The position numbers were made by a program, and so were the translations under genes. Below are positions 28,856-37,121 of a stretch of DNA of 64,000 nt, one piece after another (the first letter of the stretch is position 1; every line of letters begins with the position of its first letter). Origin of the DNA: an uncultured Flavobacteriales bacterium (lineage in GTDB: Bacteria; Bacteroidota; Bacteroidia; Flavobacteriales_D; Parvicellaceae); contig CAJWDP010000011.1 of NCBI GenBank assembly GCA_913030835.1, positions 1 to 64,000 on the forward strand. Direction: 5' to 3'. Under the pieces are notes generated by a model. The model was not told the origin of the DNA. It worked only from the letters and a program-made list of their open reading frames with translations, and searched no databases.

Positions 28856-29476
28856 ATGCTCATTGAAATACACCCGGATAATCCGGAACCCCGGAAAATA
28901 ACGGAAGTTGTAAACTGCCTTAGAAAAGGTGGCGTCATAATTTACCCAACAGATACAATTTACAGCATAGGCTGTGACCTGAGAAATAAAAAAGCCATTG
29001 AAAAAGTGGCTCGACTAAAAGGTGTGCGATTAAGAAAAGCACAGTTTTCACTAATATGCTACGATTTAAGCAGCATTGGAGATTACACCAAACAATTCGA
29101 TCGTTCCGTATTTAAGGCCATGAACAAAGCGCTTCCTGGTCCATATACATTCATTTTGAACGCAGGTAATAAAGTACCTAAACTTTTTGAAACCAATAAA
29201 AAAGAAGTAGGTATTCGAATACCGGACAACAACATTGCAAGACAGGTTGTTCACGAGTTGGGGAACCCAATTATTGCTACATCAGTGCACGACGATGATG
29301 AAATTCTGGAATACACCACAGACCCAAGTTTGATTCATGAGAAATATGAGAATATGGTTGACCTTGTAATTGACGGGGGATATGGAAAAAACAATCCATC
29401 AACCATAGTAGATTGCACAGATGGTGAAATAAATGTTATTAGAGAAGGTATTGGAAGTATAGATGTACTAACCTGA
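28856..29476 (+). CDS. TsaC/YciO/Sua5 family protein (threonylcarbamoyl-AMP synthase fold)
   Basis: A 206-residue single YrdC-type domain. Characteristic motifs are GGVIIYPTDTIYSIGCDL, ARLKGVRLRKAQFSLIC, LPGPYTFIL, VGIRIPDN and NPSTIVDCTDGEINVIREG. The family makes threonylcarbamoyl-AMP for the t6A modification of tRNA; the YciO branch has a related fold with uncertain activity. The sequence around RLRKAQFSLIC is closer to YciO than to TsaC, so I keep the function open. It is cotranscribed with fsa and is followed by a hairpin at 29487-29512. Confidence 0.82.
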   Translation: MLIEIHPDNPEPRKITEVVNCLRKGGVIIYPTDTIYSIGCDLRNKKAIEKVARLKGVRLRKAQFSLICYDLSSIGDYTKQFDRSVFKAMNKALPGPYTFILNAGNKVPKLFETNKKEVGIRIPDNNIARQVVHELGNPIIATSVHDDDEILEYTTDPSLIHEKYENMVDLVIDGGYGKNNPSTIVDCTDGEINVIREGIGSIDVLT

Positions 29477-29486
29477 ATTCTCTGTC

Positions 29487-29512
29487 ACGAAGGTGAATTA
29501 GGCTTCCTTCGT
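29487..29512. terminator. Possible bidirectional terminator between convergent genes
   Basis: ACGAAGG (29487-29493) and CCTTCGT (29506-29512) form a 7-bp stem with a 12-base loop, between the stop of the TsaC-like gene and the stop of the minus-strand gene at 29514. There is no T-run, so termination is inferred from position only. Confidence 0.4.
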
Positions 29513-29513
29513 C

Positions 29514-29954
29514 CTAATACTCCATCATTAGATTTCGATAACCAATCAAATCTTCTCGATTCAATTTGTTCTCGTCGCAGTTGGTCATGATAGACAACAG
29601 ATAGTCCAAGCTCTCGTGTCTGGCTGCATCATCCAATTCAACGACTTCCTCTTCCTCAGCAACCGGAGTTTCCTCCAGTTCCTCTTCTTCATCAACTTCT
29701 TCAGGAATCGGAATATTGAACGTACCTGTTGACTCGATATGCTCGTATGTAAGTCGAATTACCTTTGTCAAACTTGGGTCCTCTTCTTCTATTGCAATGG
29801 GTCTTAATTGTTTCAAATCCTCAACGATCTTTTCAACCACAATTCCGGAGGCTGCAAGATCATTTTTCATCTTCTCAATTAATTCTAAAGCCTTAGTGCT
29901 TTTCATTTTCTCAAATTTTATCTGTTCTGCGAAAGTATTGTATACTTTCGACAT
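29514..29954 (-). CDS. Acidic helical protein of unknown function
   Basis: About 146 residues from ATG 29954; a TTG two codons earlier is less likely. The N-terminal half is helical and charged (EKMKSTKALELIEKMKND, ASGIVVEKIVEDLKQLR), then a beta-like stretch (TKVIRLTYEHIESTGTFNIP), then a Glu-rich linker (EEVDEEEELEE and EEEEVVELDD), and a short C-terminal helix (HESLDYLLSIMTNCDENKLN). No signal peptide or known domain. It is divergent from the small protein gene at 30027. The architecture suggests a small domain with a flexible acidic tether; function unknown. Confidence 0.6.
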   Translation of the reverse strand: MSKVYNTFAEQIKFEKMKSTKALELIEKMKNDLAASGIVVEKIVEDLKQLRPIAIEEEDPSLTKVIRLTYEHIESTGTFNIPIPEEVDEEEELEETPVAEEEEVVELDDAARHESLDYLLSIMTNCDENKLNREDLIGYRNLMMEY

Positions 29955-30026
29955 TCTCAATTCTTAGTCAAAAAACTTAACAACTATTTTCTTGCCATAC
30001 GAGACTTACGGTTATAAATTAGCATC

Positions 30027-30407
30027 ATGACTGAAGCACAACAACTGCTGGCTGAGAATTGCCTGCAATCTGCAAGAGAGATGTTAATACAAACAGACGA
30101 ATTTTATCCTTTTGGAGCCTTTTTGGGACCAACCGGAATCGCCCATCCCTTAGGAATAGAAGTCGATAAAAAGAACATACCTAACAATGGAAATCTGATC
30201 AAGCAGCTCATTGACCTAGCAAAGAGTGAAAATTTCGAGCAATACAGTCTTTGTTATGAAGTCTCGTTGCAAATGAGCGAAGCAAAGCCAGCCATAGATG
30301 CCATTTGTGTAGAATTCTCTGAAACAGAAGCGCCCAAAGTTTACCAACCATTCTCAAAGGTGAACAATGAATATATTTTTGACGATGTATTTGCTGTTCA
30401 GCAATGA
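30027..30407 (+). CDS. Conserved hypothetical protein
   Basis: A 126-residue soluble protein with ATG start. It begins with a helix (TEAQQLLAENCLQSAREML), then FYPFGAFLGPTGIAHPLGIE, a second helix (NGNLIKQLIDLAKSE), two strands (YSLCYEVSLQM, AIDAICVEFSE) and ends KVYQPFSKVNNEYIFDDVFA. The FGAFLGPTG loop and the strand order suggest a small alpha/beta domain, possibly related to enhanced-serine-sensitivity/SseB-like folds, but I cannot name it with confidence. No operon partner on the same strand. It converges on the GH3 gene. Confidence 0.6.
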   Translation: MTEAQQLLAENCLQSAREMLIQTDEFYPFGAFLGPTGIAHPLGIEVDKKNIPNNGNLIKQLIDLAKSENFEQYSLCYEVSLQMSEAKPAIDAICVEFSETEAPKVYQPFSKVNNEYIFDDVFAVQQ

Positions 30408-30415
30408 ATCAGTCA

Positions 30416-31504
30416 TCAGATCAACCCTAAACAAATCTTCACCCGGATGATTTTTTTCACAGCATCTTCTACCCTTTCCTTAAACACTTGATCCTGTTTC
30501 ATTTTGGTTTGAATATCTTCAACAACTTGTTCCAAATTAACGGGCATTAGTAGGATATCGCATCCCGCTTCGACCGCCTTAATAGCAGCGTTTTCGATAT
30601 CTCTTACTCCACCCATGTTCATCGCATCCGTCACAACCAAACCTCTGAATCCAAGCTCAACTTTAAGCAAATCATTTACTATTTTTCTAGAACACGTTGC
30701 AGGCATACCGAACGTGCCATATTTGGGATTATTTTTAACTGCAATATGTCCCACCATTATAGACAGCACTCCCTGATCTATTACAGGTTTGTAATTTTCT
30801 ACCTCTTTTAAAATGCCGTCAATAAATACCAGCTTTTTGTGTGTATCTCCCACCACCAATCCATGACCCGGAAAGTGTTTTGCTGTGGCAATAATTCCCA
30901 TTCCTTGAGAAGTCTTAATAAATGCGTTGCTCCAAACCCAGATCGAATCTTTATTGTAACCAAAACTTCTATTTGTAATTGCAGAATTTTCGTTCCCTTG
31001 ATCGATCACCGGTGCAAAATTATAATTGATCCCGATGTCTTTCAGGTCATTTGAAATGACCATTGCTGTTTTCTTGACTTCCTCTGAAGATTTAAGCTCA
31101 TTCGCATTCGCGACATTCGACGTGTTCTTTATCTTGTATCGGATCAAGGAGGGTTCAGCATCGGCGCTGTATAGAAAGGGCAATACGTTTGATTGCACTC
31201 CTATCGAGTCAAGCTCATGAACAAAACGTTGAAATTCGTGCTTTTCGCCATTTAACAGCAAAACACCGCCGATCTTATTCGTTTCAATAAATTTAACGAT
31301 TGCTTCTTTTGATTGCCCATGCCGTCCGACGGCTGGCATCATCATCTGACCAACAATTTCAGCTTCGGTAAGCAGGCCATAAATGGAATCCACTTTTTTC
31401 GCAAGAACTGCATCATCCTCAAAGAATCGAGCCAGATCATTACTTTGGGCATAAATAAATTGACTTAATCCGAGAATCAGAAATAGAAGAAATCGCTGAA
31501 TCAT
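30416..31504 (-). CDS. Glycoside hydrolase family 3 protein (NagZ-like), exported
   Basis: A 362-residue protein with a signal peptide (FLLFLILGLSQFIYAQ). GH3 motifs: GGVLLLNGEK, the NagZ-type ATAKHFPGHGLVVGDTHK with the His of the Asp-His general-acid pair, and the nucleophile Asp in LVVTDAMNMGG. NagZ-type enzymes remove N-acetylglucosamine from peptidoglycan or glycans. Many Bacteroidota homologues carry an extra C-terminal beta-lactamase-like domain; this one does not and ends at the barrel. The gene starts 12 bases after the adhesin stop, placing it last in an operon with the SprB adhesin and the GT-C-like membrane protein; glycan processing at the cell surface is an inference. Confidence 0.85.
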   Translation of the reverse strand: MIQRFLLFLILGLSQFIYAQSNDLARFFEDDAVLAKKVDSIYGLLTEAEIVGQMMMPAVGRHGQSKEAIVKFIETNKIGGVLLLNGEKHEFQRFVHELDSIGVQSNVLPFLYSADAEPSLIRYKIKNTSNVANANELKSSEEVKKTAMVISNDLKDIGINYNFAPVIDQGNENSAITNRSFGYNKDSIWVWSNAFIKTSQGMGIIATAKHFPGHGLVVGDTHKKLVFIDGILKEVENYKPVIDQGVLSIMVGHIAVKNNPKYGTFGMPATCSRKIVNDLLKVELGFRGLVVTDAMNMGGVRDIENAAIKAVEAGCDILLMPVNLEQVVEDIQTKMKQDQVFKERVEDAVKKIIRVKICLGLI

Positions 31505-31516
31505 ACTAGAAAATTA

Positions 31517-34500
31517 TCAACCTCCAATTACTGAAATATGACCCGAGTACTCATTTCCATCCGGGTCAATTATGATGTAGTAGTACGTGCCATTTTTTAC
31601 TCGTTCCCCCGTACTCGTTCTTCCATCCCAATTGTTCAAGTAATCGTACGTTTCGAATAATTTCTGACCCCACCTATTGTATATGGATATGTAACTTCCT
31701 GCCGGCATTCCGTCAATTCTAAACACATCATTTTTACCATTTCCATCTGTTGTAATGATATTCGGAATTACAATTGTGTCAAGTGCGTTAACTACTACTG
31801 TCAGGCTAACACTGTCGGAACAATTAAGGCCATTGGTAACGACTAACGTAACAAGATATGTTCCAGGATCGGTAAAATTGAAAGATGGATTCTGAACCCC
31901 ATCCGTACCCAATGTATCAAATTGCCAATTCCACTGCACTACATCGCTGGAAGACGCATCAAAAAAATCAATCAATGGATTGTTTACATCTGTTACAACC
32001 GGATTAGCTGTGAATGAAGCGGTTGGACTACCGACATCTCCAATTGTAATTGGTCCAATTGAATCAAAACAACCAACGGAATCCACCACAATCAGCGTAT
32101 AATCACCGGCAAAAAGGCCAGTCGTATCGAGTCCCGATGAGTTGCCATTCCACTGTATGTTGTAAGATCCTGTTCCTCCAGATACAGCTATCGATGAGAT
32201 AGCGCCAATTCCTTGTCCACAACCGTCGTCGGTAATTAGAATTCCTGACGTATCAATAGATGGACCAGGTATATTGTTCACAACATAAGGTCCCAGGCTG
32301 TCAACACAGCCATTATCATCGGTAATGACCAATGAGTAGGTCCCACTGGACAAACCGGTTGTATCCATTGAAGAGCTGGCAACCCCATTCCACTGGAACG
32401 ACAACAAACCCGATCCTGTCGCCGAAATTCCGGTTATGGAACCATCTACGCTACCGCAATGTTCATCAGAAATAATCACTGCAGAATCCGATGTACTTAA
32501 TGTAGAAGAAGTTCCTAATGAAAACGGACCAACTGACACAACGCAGCCTGCATTATCGGAAATCGTTAATGTGTAGCTACCTGCACCTAATCCAATCGTA
32601 TCAGCCGATGAAGTCAACACCCCATTCCAATTAAAAGTATAAGGGGATACTCCTCCCGATACGATGATACCCGTTATACTCCCGTCTACACCAGTACAAT
32701 TTTCGTTGGTTGTTACTAAACCGGATGTATCCACAGACAGGGTTGAAACATTGCCAACAGAGTATACTCCTGTAGAATCCACACAACCGTTGTTGTCTGT
32801 CACAACCAGAGTGTAATTACCCGTAACCAAGCCAATCGTATCAGGACCAGTGGTTGCAATTCCATTCCACTGGTAGGTGTAAGGAGCCGAACCTCCTGAA
32901 ACCAAAATACCCGTTATGCTTCCATCAGCAGCACTGCAATTTTCATCTGAGATCAAAAATCCGGTGGTATCGATTGATAAGGTATTTACACTGCTGATGG
33001 TATATACGCCTGTCGAATCAACGCAACCGTTGTTGTCAGTCACGACCAAAGTATAACTTCCCGCGCTTAAACCCGCTGTATCTGCACCAGACGCAGCATT
33101 ACCATTCCATTGATAGGTATACGGCAATGCCCCTCCCGTTAATATGATTCCCGTTATGCTTCCATCCGTAGCGCTGCAATTTTCATCACTCAATAAAACG
33201 CCTGTAGAGTCAATTGCCAGATTATTTATACTATTCACTACATGTGGTCCACTTGTAACTACACATCCATTATCGTCAGTTATTTGCAATGTATAGCTGC
33301 CTGCTGATACTCCGCTTGTATCCGCACTGGAGGAAAGGCTTCCGTTCCATGTGAACGAATAGGGGCTGGTTCCACCCGAAACCGTTATCCCCGTAATTGA
33401 TCCGTCAGCCGCGATACAGTTTGCATCAGTTATGGTAATTCCAGAGACATCGACTGACATGCCCGCAGAAGAACCTATAGTTATGGGGCCAACACTATTG
33501 GTACAACCCAACTGATCCGTTACCAGTAAAGAATAACTTCCTGCATTTGCTCCTAATGTATCTGCACCCGAAGCCAAACCACCATTCCAAGAATACACAT
33601 AGGGGGAAGTTCCTCCAGAAACAACAATTCCCGTAATGCTTCCATCATTCCCTGCGCAGGATTCGTCTTGTACAACCATACTGGTAGTGTCAATTACGAG
33701 ACCCGATCCGGTTCCTATCGTATAAGGTCCTGACGACGCTGTGCATCCTGCAGCATCACTAACAACTAACGAGTAAGATCCTGCCGAAGCCCCCACAGTA
33801 TCAATTGAAGAAGATGGCCCTCCATTCCAATCAAAAGTATATGGGCTTGAGCCACCCGAAACTAAAATACCCGTTATGCTTCCATCCGATCCGGCACAGG
33901 ATTCATCTGCAATGAGTATCCCTGAATCATCAATACTAATCGTTGGACTTACAATTACAAAAACGGTATCAAAATCAGTCCCTGGGCAAGAGCCAAAGTA
34001 AAACTCTGCATCGGCAAACAATACACCGGTCGTTAATGAAGTCCCTGTACCAACCTGATTCCAACCCGAATCGTACCAAACAATTACTGATCCCGATTCG
34101 GGTGATCCAGTTGCTACTAAAGTCGCGGTAGAACCTGAACAAATCGTATCGTTTGTTGACGCCAATGATGAGCCAGTAAATGGAGTAGCTTCAACTAAAC
34201 CAACGTCTCCGGAAGTTGCTCCATTGGGCTGAAAGTTAGACATGGTAGAGGAGTTTGTCGTGCCATAAACCCCACCGTTAACAGCTGCAGTGCCTGAAGT
34301 TCCATTCGTGTGGATATATCCTCCTCCTCCTCCTCCTCCGGGACCTTGTGCTTCATTTGAACTAGCAAAAGCACCAAAATCAAGTACCTGATTACCACCG
34401 CTACCTCCATTTGCAGAGATACCAACACCTACTATTGTTGATGGTGAGCTAATGAAAACGGTTCCACCTGCACCTGCACCTCCGGAACCATCCTTATTTG

Positions 34501-35743
34501 TAACCTGAGCAAACCCAGCGCTTGTATAATCTGAACCTTGACCATCCTCACCATCGGCAGCAATAGATCCTGTACCGGAGATTGTTCCGTTGGAAGAAAT
34601 AAATATAATTCCACCACCATCACCACCATTTCCTCCCTGGTTGTCATTTTGGTGACCTCCTCCACCACCTCCTCCGAAGAATAGCTTTCCGGTAGAATAA
34701 TCAAGGTCTCTTCCTCCATATCCCCCTGAATTGTTTCTGTTGTCACCTGCCCAAGATGAATTTCCCGGTCCGGTCGTTAATGGATTACTTGAATTGTCAG
34801 ACCAAGCATAACCCCCTCTTCCTCCTCCAGAAGATTCAGAACCAGGTGAAAGTCCCTCAAGGGCCCAAGCTGAAGAGTACGAACCCGTTGTGAAATCAGG
34901 AACACCTACCCCTGTCCATGTATTGACACCATTCGAGGCGTTGGCACCTCCTGCACCACCTGCATTGTGAGCAGAACCTCCGCCCCCTCCATTGCCAATC
35001 GCACCTTTTGCATATCGTCCTCCTATCAGCTGATAATCTGCCCAATCTCCAGCTACGCTCTCACCTTTCTCTCCTCCTTTATCCTGAGCTGTTCCTGCAA
35101 ACCAAGTAGAATTAAAATCCAGCGAACCATTATTTCCGGCTACGCTTCCGCCACGAAAGCCCAATGCACTGACATTCATCGTGCCGTTTATAGTCGTATT
35201 TCCATTGACTTCAACCGCCAGAATTCCTCCGGTAGTTCCATTCCAATCGTCAGCTGTGAGTGTCCCTGAAACGGTAAGATCGGAATATCGAGGAACACGT
35301 ACCACCTGCACATTACCTGCCGCCGTGTAGCTATTCGACAAGCCACAGCGCAAGTTGATGGTTGTTGCTCCTCCCGTTCCAATAACTTCAACATACTCCC
35401 AGTTCCCACAATTGTTCAAATTGGCAATCGAACCCCATGTGGAATTATTTGGATCGCATACATCACCAAATGTAGGATGTAACTGTCCATTAATTGTAGC
35501 TCCTTGTATCTGAATCAGTAAAACCAGATCTCCAGGTTCCAGTGCTCCTGAAAATCTACCGTTTGCATTTAAGTTATTTGAACTTACTGTAATTACAGTG
35601 GATCCTGCAGTTGCGTCAGCGGTCAGCGTGGTATACTCATTTACCACTTCCGTACCTGTAACGGATTTAGCCCCGTCTTTTTCACGTTGCCCATAAATTC
35701 CTAGAGCAAACAGACAAAATAAAGGAATAAAAGCAATTCTCAT
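31517..35743 (-). CDS. Giant SprB-repeat adhesin with gliding-type T9SS C-terminal domain
   Basis: A 1408-residue exported protein. After the signal peptide (AFIPLFCLFALGIYGQ) comes a glycine-rich beta domain (about residues 30-520) with runs such as GNGGGGGSAHNAGGAGG. A short Ig-like segment leads to eight tandem SprB-type repeats of 79-80 residues (about 600-1240), each with a Cys pair (ESCAG... and ...AGCTAS), SITGI..SGG, W/NG and AGSY. A PKD domain follows (ASFTANPVV...NFTDPGTYLVTLVV), then a gliding-motility-type (type B) sorting domain with NIITTDGNGKNDVFRI, IYNRWGQKLFE and NWDGR. Such proteins are moved over the surface by gliding machinery or act as adhesins. Operon with a GT-C-like gene and a GH3 gene. 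Confidence 0.93.
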   Translation of the reverse strand: MRIAFIPLFCLFALGIYGQREKDGAKSVTGTEVVNEYTTLTADATAGSTVITVSSNNLNANGRFSGALEPGDLVLLIQIQGATINGQLHPTFGDVCDPNNSTWGSIANLNNCGNWEYVEVIGTGGATTINLRCGLSNSYTAAGNVQVVRVPRYSDLTVSGTLTADDWNGTTGGILAVEVNGNTTINGTMNVSALGFRGGSVAGNNGSLDFNSTWFAGTAQDKGGEKGESVAGDWADYQLIGGRYAKGAIGNGGGGGSAHNAGGAGGANASNGVNTWTGVGVPDFTTGSYSSAWALEGLSPGSESSGGGRGGYAWSDNSSNPLTTGPGNSSWAGDNRNNSGGYGGRDLDYSTGKLFFGGGGGGGHQNDNQGGNGGDGGGIIFISSNGTISGTGSIAADGEDGQGSDYTSAGFAQVTNKDGSGGAGAGGTVFISSPSTIVGVGISANGGSGGNQVLDFGAFASSNEAQGPGGGGGGGYIHTNGTSGTAAVNGGVYGTTNSSTMSNFQPNGATSGDVGLVEATPFTGSSLASTNDTICSGSTATLVATGSPESGSVIVWYDSGWNQVGTGTSLTTGVLFADAEFYFGSCPGTDFDTVFVIVSPTISIDDSGILIADESCAGSDGSITGILVSGGSSPYTFDWNGGPSSSIDTVGASAGSYSLVVSDAAGCTASSGPYTIGTGSGLVIDTTSMVVQDESCAGNDGSITGIVVSGGTSPYVYSWNGGLASGADTLGANAGSYSLLVTDQLGCTNSVGPITIGSSAGMSVDVSGITITDANCIAADGSITGITVSGGTSPYSFTWNGSLSSSADTSGVSAGSYTLQITDDNGCVVTSGPHVVNSINNLAIDSTGVLLSDENCSATDGSITGIILTGGALPYTYQWNGNAASGADTAGLSAGSYTLVVTDNNGCVDSTGVYTISSVNTLSIDTTGFLISDENCSAADGSITGILVSGGSAPYTYQWNGIATTGPDTIGLVTGNYTLVVTDNNGCVDSTGVYSVGNVSTLSVDTSGLVTTNENCTGVDGSITGIIVSGGVSPYTFNWNGVLTSSADTIGLGAGSYTLTISDNAGCVVSVGPFSLGTSSTLSTSDSAVIISDEHCGSVDGSITGISATGSGLLSFQWNGVASSSMDTTGLSSGTYSLVITDDNGCVDSLGPYVVNNIPGPSIDTSGILITDDGCGQGIGAISSIAVSGGTGSYNIQWNGNSSGLDTTGLFAGDYTLIVVDSVGCFDSIGPITIGDVGSPTASFTANPVVTDVNNPLIDFFDASSSDVVQWNWQFDTLGTDGVQNPSFNFTDPGTYLVTLVVTNGLNCSDSVSLTVVVNALDTIVIPNIITTDGNGKNDVFRIDGMPAGSYISIYNRWGQKLFETYDYLNNWDGRTSTGERVKNGTYYYIIIDPDGNEYSGHISVIGG
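32030..33940 (-). repeat. Eight tandem SprB-type repeats (about 240 bp each)
   Basis: Within the adhesin gene, eight repeats of 79-80 codons run without spacers. Protein similarity is high (SITGI, SGG, WNG, AGSYTL, DNNGC) but most third codon positions differ, so only short identical DNA words remain, such as CCCGTTATGCTTCCATC (plus-strand form) in several units. Repeats 4 and 5 are the closest pair. Seven of eight units have a DT(V/L/A/I/T) triplet at the same place, about ten residues before the AGSY turn. Confidence 0.85.
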
Positions 35744-35744
35744 T

Positions 35745-36977
35745 TTAGAATATCAGTTTATAATAAGCCTCCCAGTCCCACACATCTCCATGAAAGCAAT
35801 CGTCATACTTATAAATCATTTTTAAATTGATAAAAACAAAAACGGCTGCAAGTGTAAGCGCTAAGTATCGTAAAGACGAAAATCTTGACCTGAAAGTTTG
35901 CTGTACAAATAAACAAAATGGAATGGAAAAAGGCACAATATATTCGACCAAGTTCCGGGAACCATAGCTACACCCATAAAACCAGCAATGCCAAGCACTG
36001 AAGATATAACTAAACACGAGGAACAATACAATGAATTTAGCTGAGTCGAGTCTGTTTTTCTTTCGCATCATGAATACTCCTATAAGAGCGAACACAAACA
36101 TGGGTGTAATTACAAAAAGTCCGTTCTTCGTCGAAAACCAAAACTTAAGAATCTGTGGATTGAGCAGGTAATCGAATCCTTCTTCCTCGTAGGAATAATG
36201 CAATAGGTTTCCAGAGCTATAACGCCAGTAGATGAACTGAGGAATCAAAGGCAGAACAGCAATCAAAAGAACAATGACAATTAAAACTGGTTTTCTGATC
36301 AGCTCTGCAATAATTATTCGAAATAAGGTTGGCTTCAAAAAGAAAAGAAATACTATATATATCAAACTCGTTGGTCGAACAACAATGCAAAGACTGCAAG
36401 CAAAGGCAAACAACAAAAGGTATTTCAATTTGAAATTGTCAACCAAAAGATCGGCAAGCCACAGCATCAACGAAAAAAGAAAAAACGAATAGATATGCGA
36501 CATCCCGGAGGAATTCAGAGCATAATAATAGAGGTTGGTTCCTGCAAGGAGAAAAAACAAGGTGACGAAAACAAACTTTAAGTCGTACCGTTTCACCAAA
36601 TATTTTTTCAGAAAAACAAGGCCCATCAATAAATAAAAAATGCCTGCCATCCACAAGCCTATATGGTACTCAGAGCTGTAGCCGTCCGCATTGCCGTTTA
36701 AGAGCGCAAAACCGTGAGCTACGAGAAAGAAGGGCAATTCCATGATCGCAACTCCCACGGAATATTTCGTTGAAAGCATACCTGTTCCCTGATCGATTTC
36801 AAAGCCATGGCCAAGCTTTTGAGGCCAATCAAGCGGCATAGCACCGGGCTCCCATCCGTATATAAAGGTTGCAGGTAAATAAACATAGTAACCTGCTGCG
36901 TCTGCCCAGATCGGATCTTTATAATTGGAATACTCGTTTTTACTATTGAGGTTAAGACACAGGAAAAACAGGAACAT
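35745..36977 (-). CDS. Multipass membrane protein, GT-C glycosyltransferase-like
   Basis: A 410-residue protein with about ten hydrophobic segments. The first external loop contains PIWADAAGYYVYLPATFIYG, with an early Asp and aromatic run as in GT-C fold glycosyltransferases using lipid-linked sugars. The C-terminus is a short aromatic tail. The frame stays open upstream of ATG 36977 to a TAG at 37040 and encodes TFEFIVWSTIG directly before the ATG, which completes the first membrane helix; no ATG, GTG or TTG is present there, so the true start may be a non-standard codon such as ATT at 37022. One base separates it from the adhesin gene downstream, so they are certainly cotranscribed. Glycosylation of a surface product is an inference. 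Confidence 0.68.
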   Translation of the reverse strand: MFLFFLCLNLNSKNEYSNYKDPIWADAAGYYVYLPATFIYGWEPGAMPLDWPQKLGHGFEIDQGTGMLSTKYSVGVAIMELPFFLVAHGFALLNGNADGYSSEYHIGLWMAGIFYLLMGLVFLKKYLVKRYDLKFVFVTLFFLLAGTNLYYYALNSSGMSHIYSFFLFSLMLWLADLLVDNFKLKYLLLFAFACSLCIVVRPTSLIYIVFLFFLKPTLFRIIIAELIRKPVLIVIVLLIAVLPLIPQFIYWRYSSGNLLHYSYEEEGFDYLLNPQILKFWFSTKNGLFVITPMFVFALIGVFMMRKKNRLDSAKFIVLFLVFSYIFSAWHCWFYGCSYGSRNLVEYIVPFSIPFCLFVQQTFRSRFSSLRYLALTLAAVFVFINLKMIYKYDDCFHGDVWDWEAYYKLIF

Positions 36978-37058
36978 ACCAATCGTGCTCCATACAATAA
37001 ATTCGAATGTTTTATGTCCAATCCGTGTTTTAACGAACTAAATTTAGAAAAATACACC

Positions 37059-37074
37059 CCACACAAAATTGTGG
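37059..37074. promoter_or_regulatory. Small inverted repeat in divergent region, possible operator
   Basis: CCACACAAAATTGTGG contains the perfect arms CACAA-AA-TTGTG. It lies between the divergent GT-C-like gene and the flavoprotein gene and overlaps a TTG at 37069-37071 that is 17 nt before a TAAATTCG box (37089-37096). A regulator binding site is possible but a single short palindrome can occur by chance. Confidence 0.3.
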
Positions 37075-37088
37075 TATTTATATTTTTT

Positions 37089-37096
37089 TAAATTCG
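37089..37096 (+). promoter_or_regulatory. Possible -7 box for the E3-like flavoprotein gene
   Basis: TAAATTCG, one mismatch to TAnnTTTG, with TTG 17 nt upstream and the ATG 25 nt downstream. Consistent with start choice at 37122 and not the TTG at 37116. Confidence 0.35.
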
Positions 37097-37121
37097 TCTG
37101 TAAGAATGTATCCGTTTGCAA

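Noticed and set aside
34318-34700. Clustered CCTCCT/CCACCA words that look like a short repeat array
   Set aside because: They are poly-glycine codons of the adhesin, irregular in spacing, with no unique spacers; not CRISPR.
34195-34746. Open frames on the minus strand in other phases within the glycine-rich part of the adhesin
   Set aside because: They arise from Gly/Ser codon bias (repeated GGA, GGT and similar words) and encode low-complexity Glu/Val/Met runs; the adhesin frame is unbroken through the region.
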